Source of the DNA: Cellvibrionaceae bacterium
GTDB taxonomy: Bacteria; Pseudomonadota; Gammaproteobacteria; Pseudomonadales; Cellvibrionaceae
NCBI GenBank assembly: GCA_025800435.1
Contig: JAOXRV010000541.1
Coordinates: 1-6,066 of the forward strand
Direction of reading: 5' to 3'
DNA: 6,066 bases
Shown here: one piece after another, positions 5,999 to 6,066 of the stretch
Position numbering within the stretch: position 1 is the stretch's first letter
Layout of the letters: each line of letters opens with the position of its first letter
Made by a program: the position numbers and the translations under genes
The notes under the pieces: generated by a model
What the model was told of the DNA's origin: nothing
Databases searched by the model: none
Seen by the model: the letters and a program-made list of their open reading frames with translations, nothing else

Positions 5999-6066
5999 GG
6001 GTGGTTAGCTCAGCTGGGAGAGCATCGCCCTTACAAGGCGAGGGTCACAGGTTCGATCCCTGTACC
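5999..6066 (+). tRNA. tRNA-Val (anticodon UAC), 3' end cut by window edge
   Basis: The first 68 bases of a tRNA fold correctly: acceptor 5' strand GGGTGGT (5999-6005), T8-A9, D-stem GCTC/GAGC (6008-6011, 6020-6023), anticodon stem TCGCC/GGCGA (6025-6029, 6037-6041), loop CTTACAA with anticodon TAC at 6032-6034, variable loop GGGTC, and T-stem ACAGG/CCTGT around TTCGATC (6047-6063). The 3' acceptor starts ACC at 6064 and pairs with G5-G6-T7; the rest and the CCA lie outside. UAC reads GUA, GUG and, with U34 modification, other valine codons. The sequence closely resembles E. coli tRNA-Val(UAC). More tRNA genes may follow, as this tRNA is often clustered. Confidence 0.95.

Noticed and set aside
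5999..6066. tRNA gene as a possible attachment site for an integrated element
   Set aside because: The tRNA 3' end and everything beyond lie outside the window, and there is no integrase or repeated tRNA fragment inside it.

Overview
The window looks like core chromosome of a moderately GC-rich gammaproteobacterium of the Pseudomonas/Cellvibrio type. The evidence is a canonical SMC condensin (not MukB, which enterics use) followed on the same strand by zipA, a cell-division gene known only from Gammaproteobacteria. The SMC-zipA order is the one familiar from Pseudomonas, where ligA follows. Separate ccmH and ccmI genes (in E. coli they are one fused ORF) fit the same group. I cannot name the genus.

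Layout from left to right: the 5' end of zipA (minus, cut by the window edge); a 161-base spacer with two dyads and a possible zipA promoter; a complete smc gene (minus); a 194-base spacer with hairpins and AT-rich promoter-like sequence; ccmI then ccmH (both minus, so transcription runs ccmH to ccmI to the left); a 229-base divergent intergenic region; and the first 68 bases of a tRNA-Val(UAC) gene on the plus strand, cut by the right edge.

Functionally there are three units. SMC and ZipA link chromosome compaction/segregation with Z-ring anchoring. CcmH and CcmI are the apocytochrome c reduction/handling and chaperone subunits of the System I cytochrome c maturation pathway. They sit here without ccmG or ccmF directly upstream and appear to have their own extended -10 promoter. 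The tRNA-Val gene has the layout of a strong stable-RNA promoter: phased T-tracts, an AT-rich UP-like segment, -35 and -10 boxes, and a GC-rich discriminator.

I found no new multi-gene system, mobile element, CRISPR array or phage gene. The least explained sequence is the ccmH/tRNA-Val divergent region, which carries a run of 11-bp tandem repeats with helically phased T-tracts. The detachment of ccmHI from the rest of the ccm locus is the other point worth checking.
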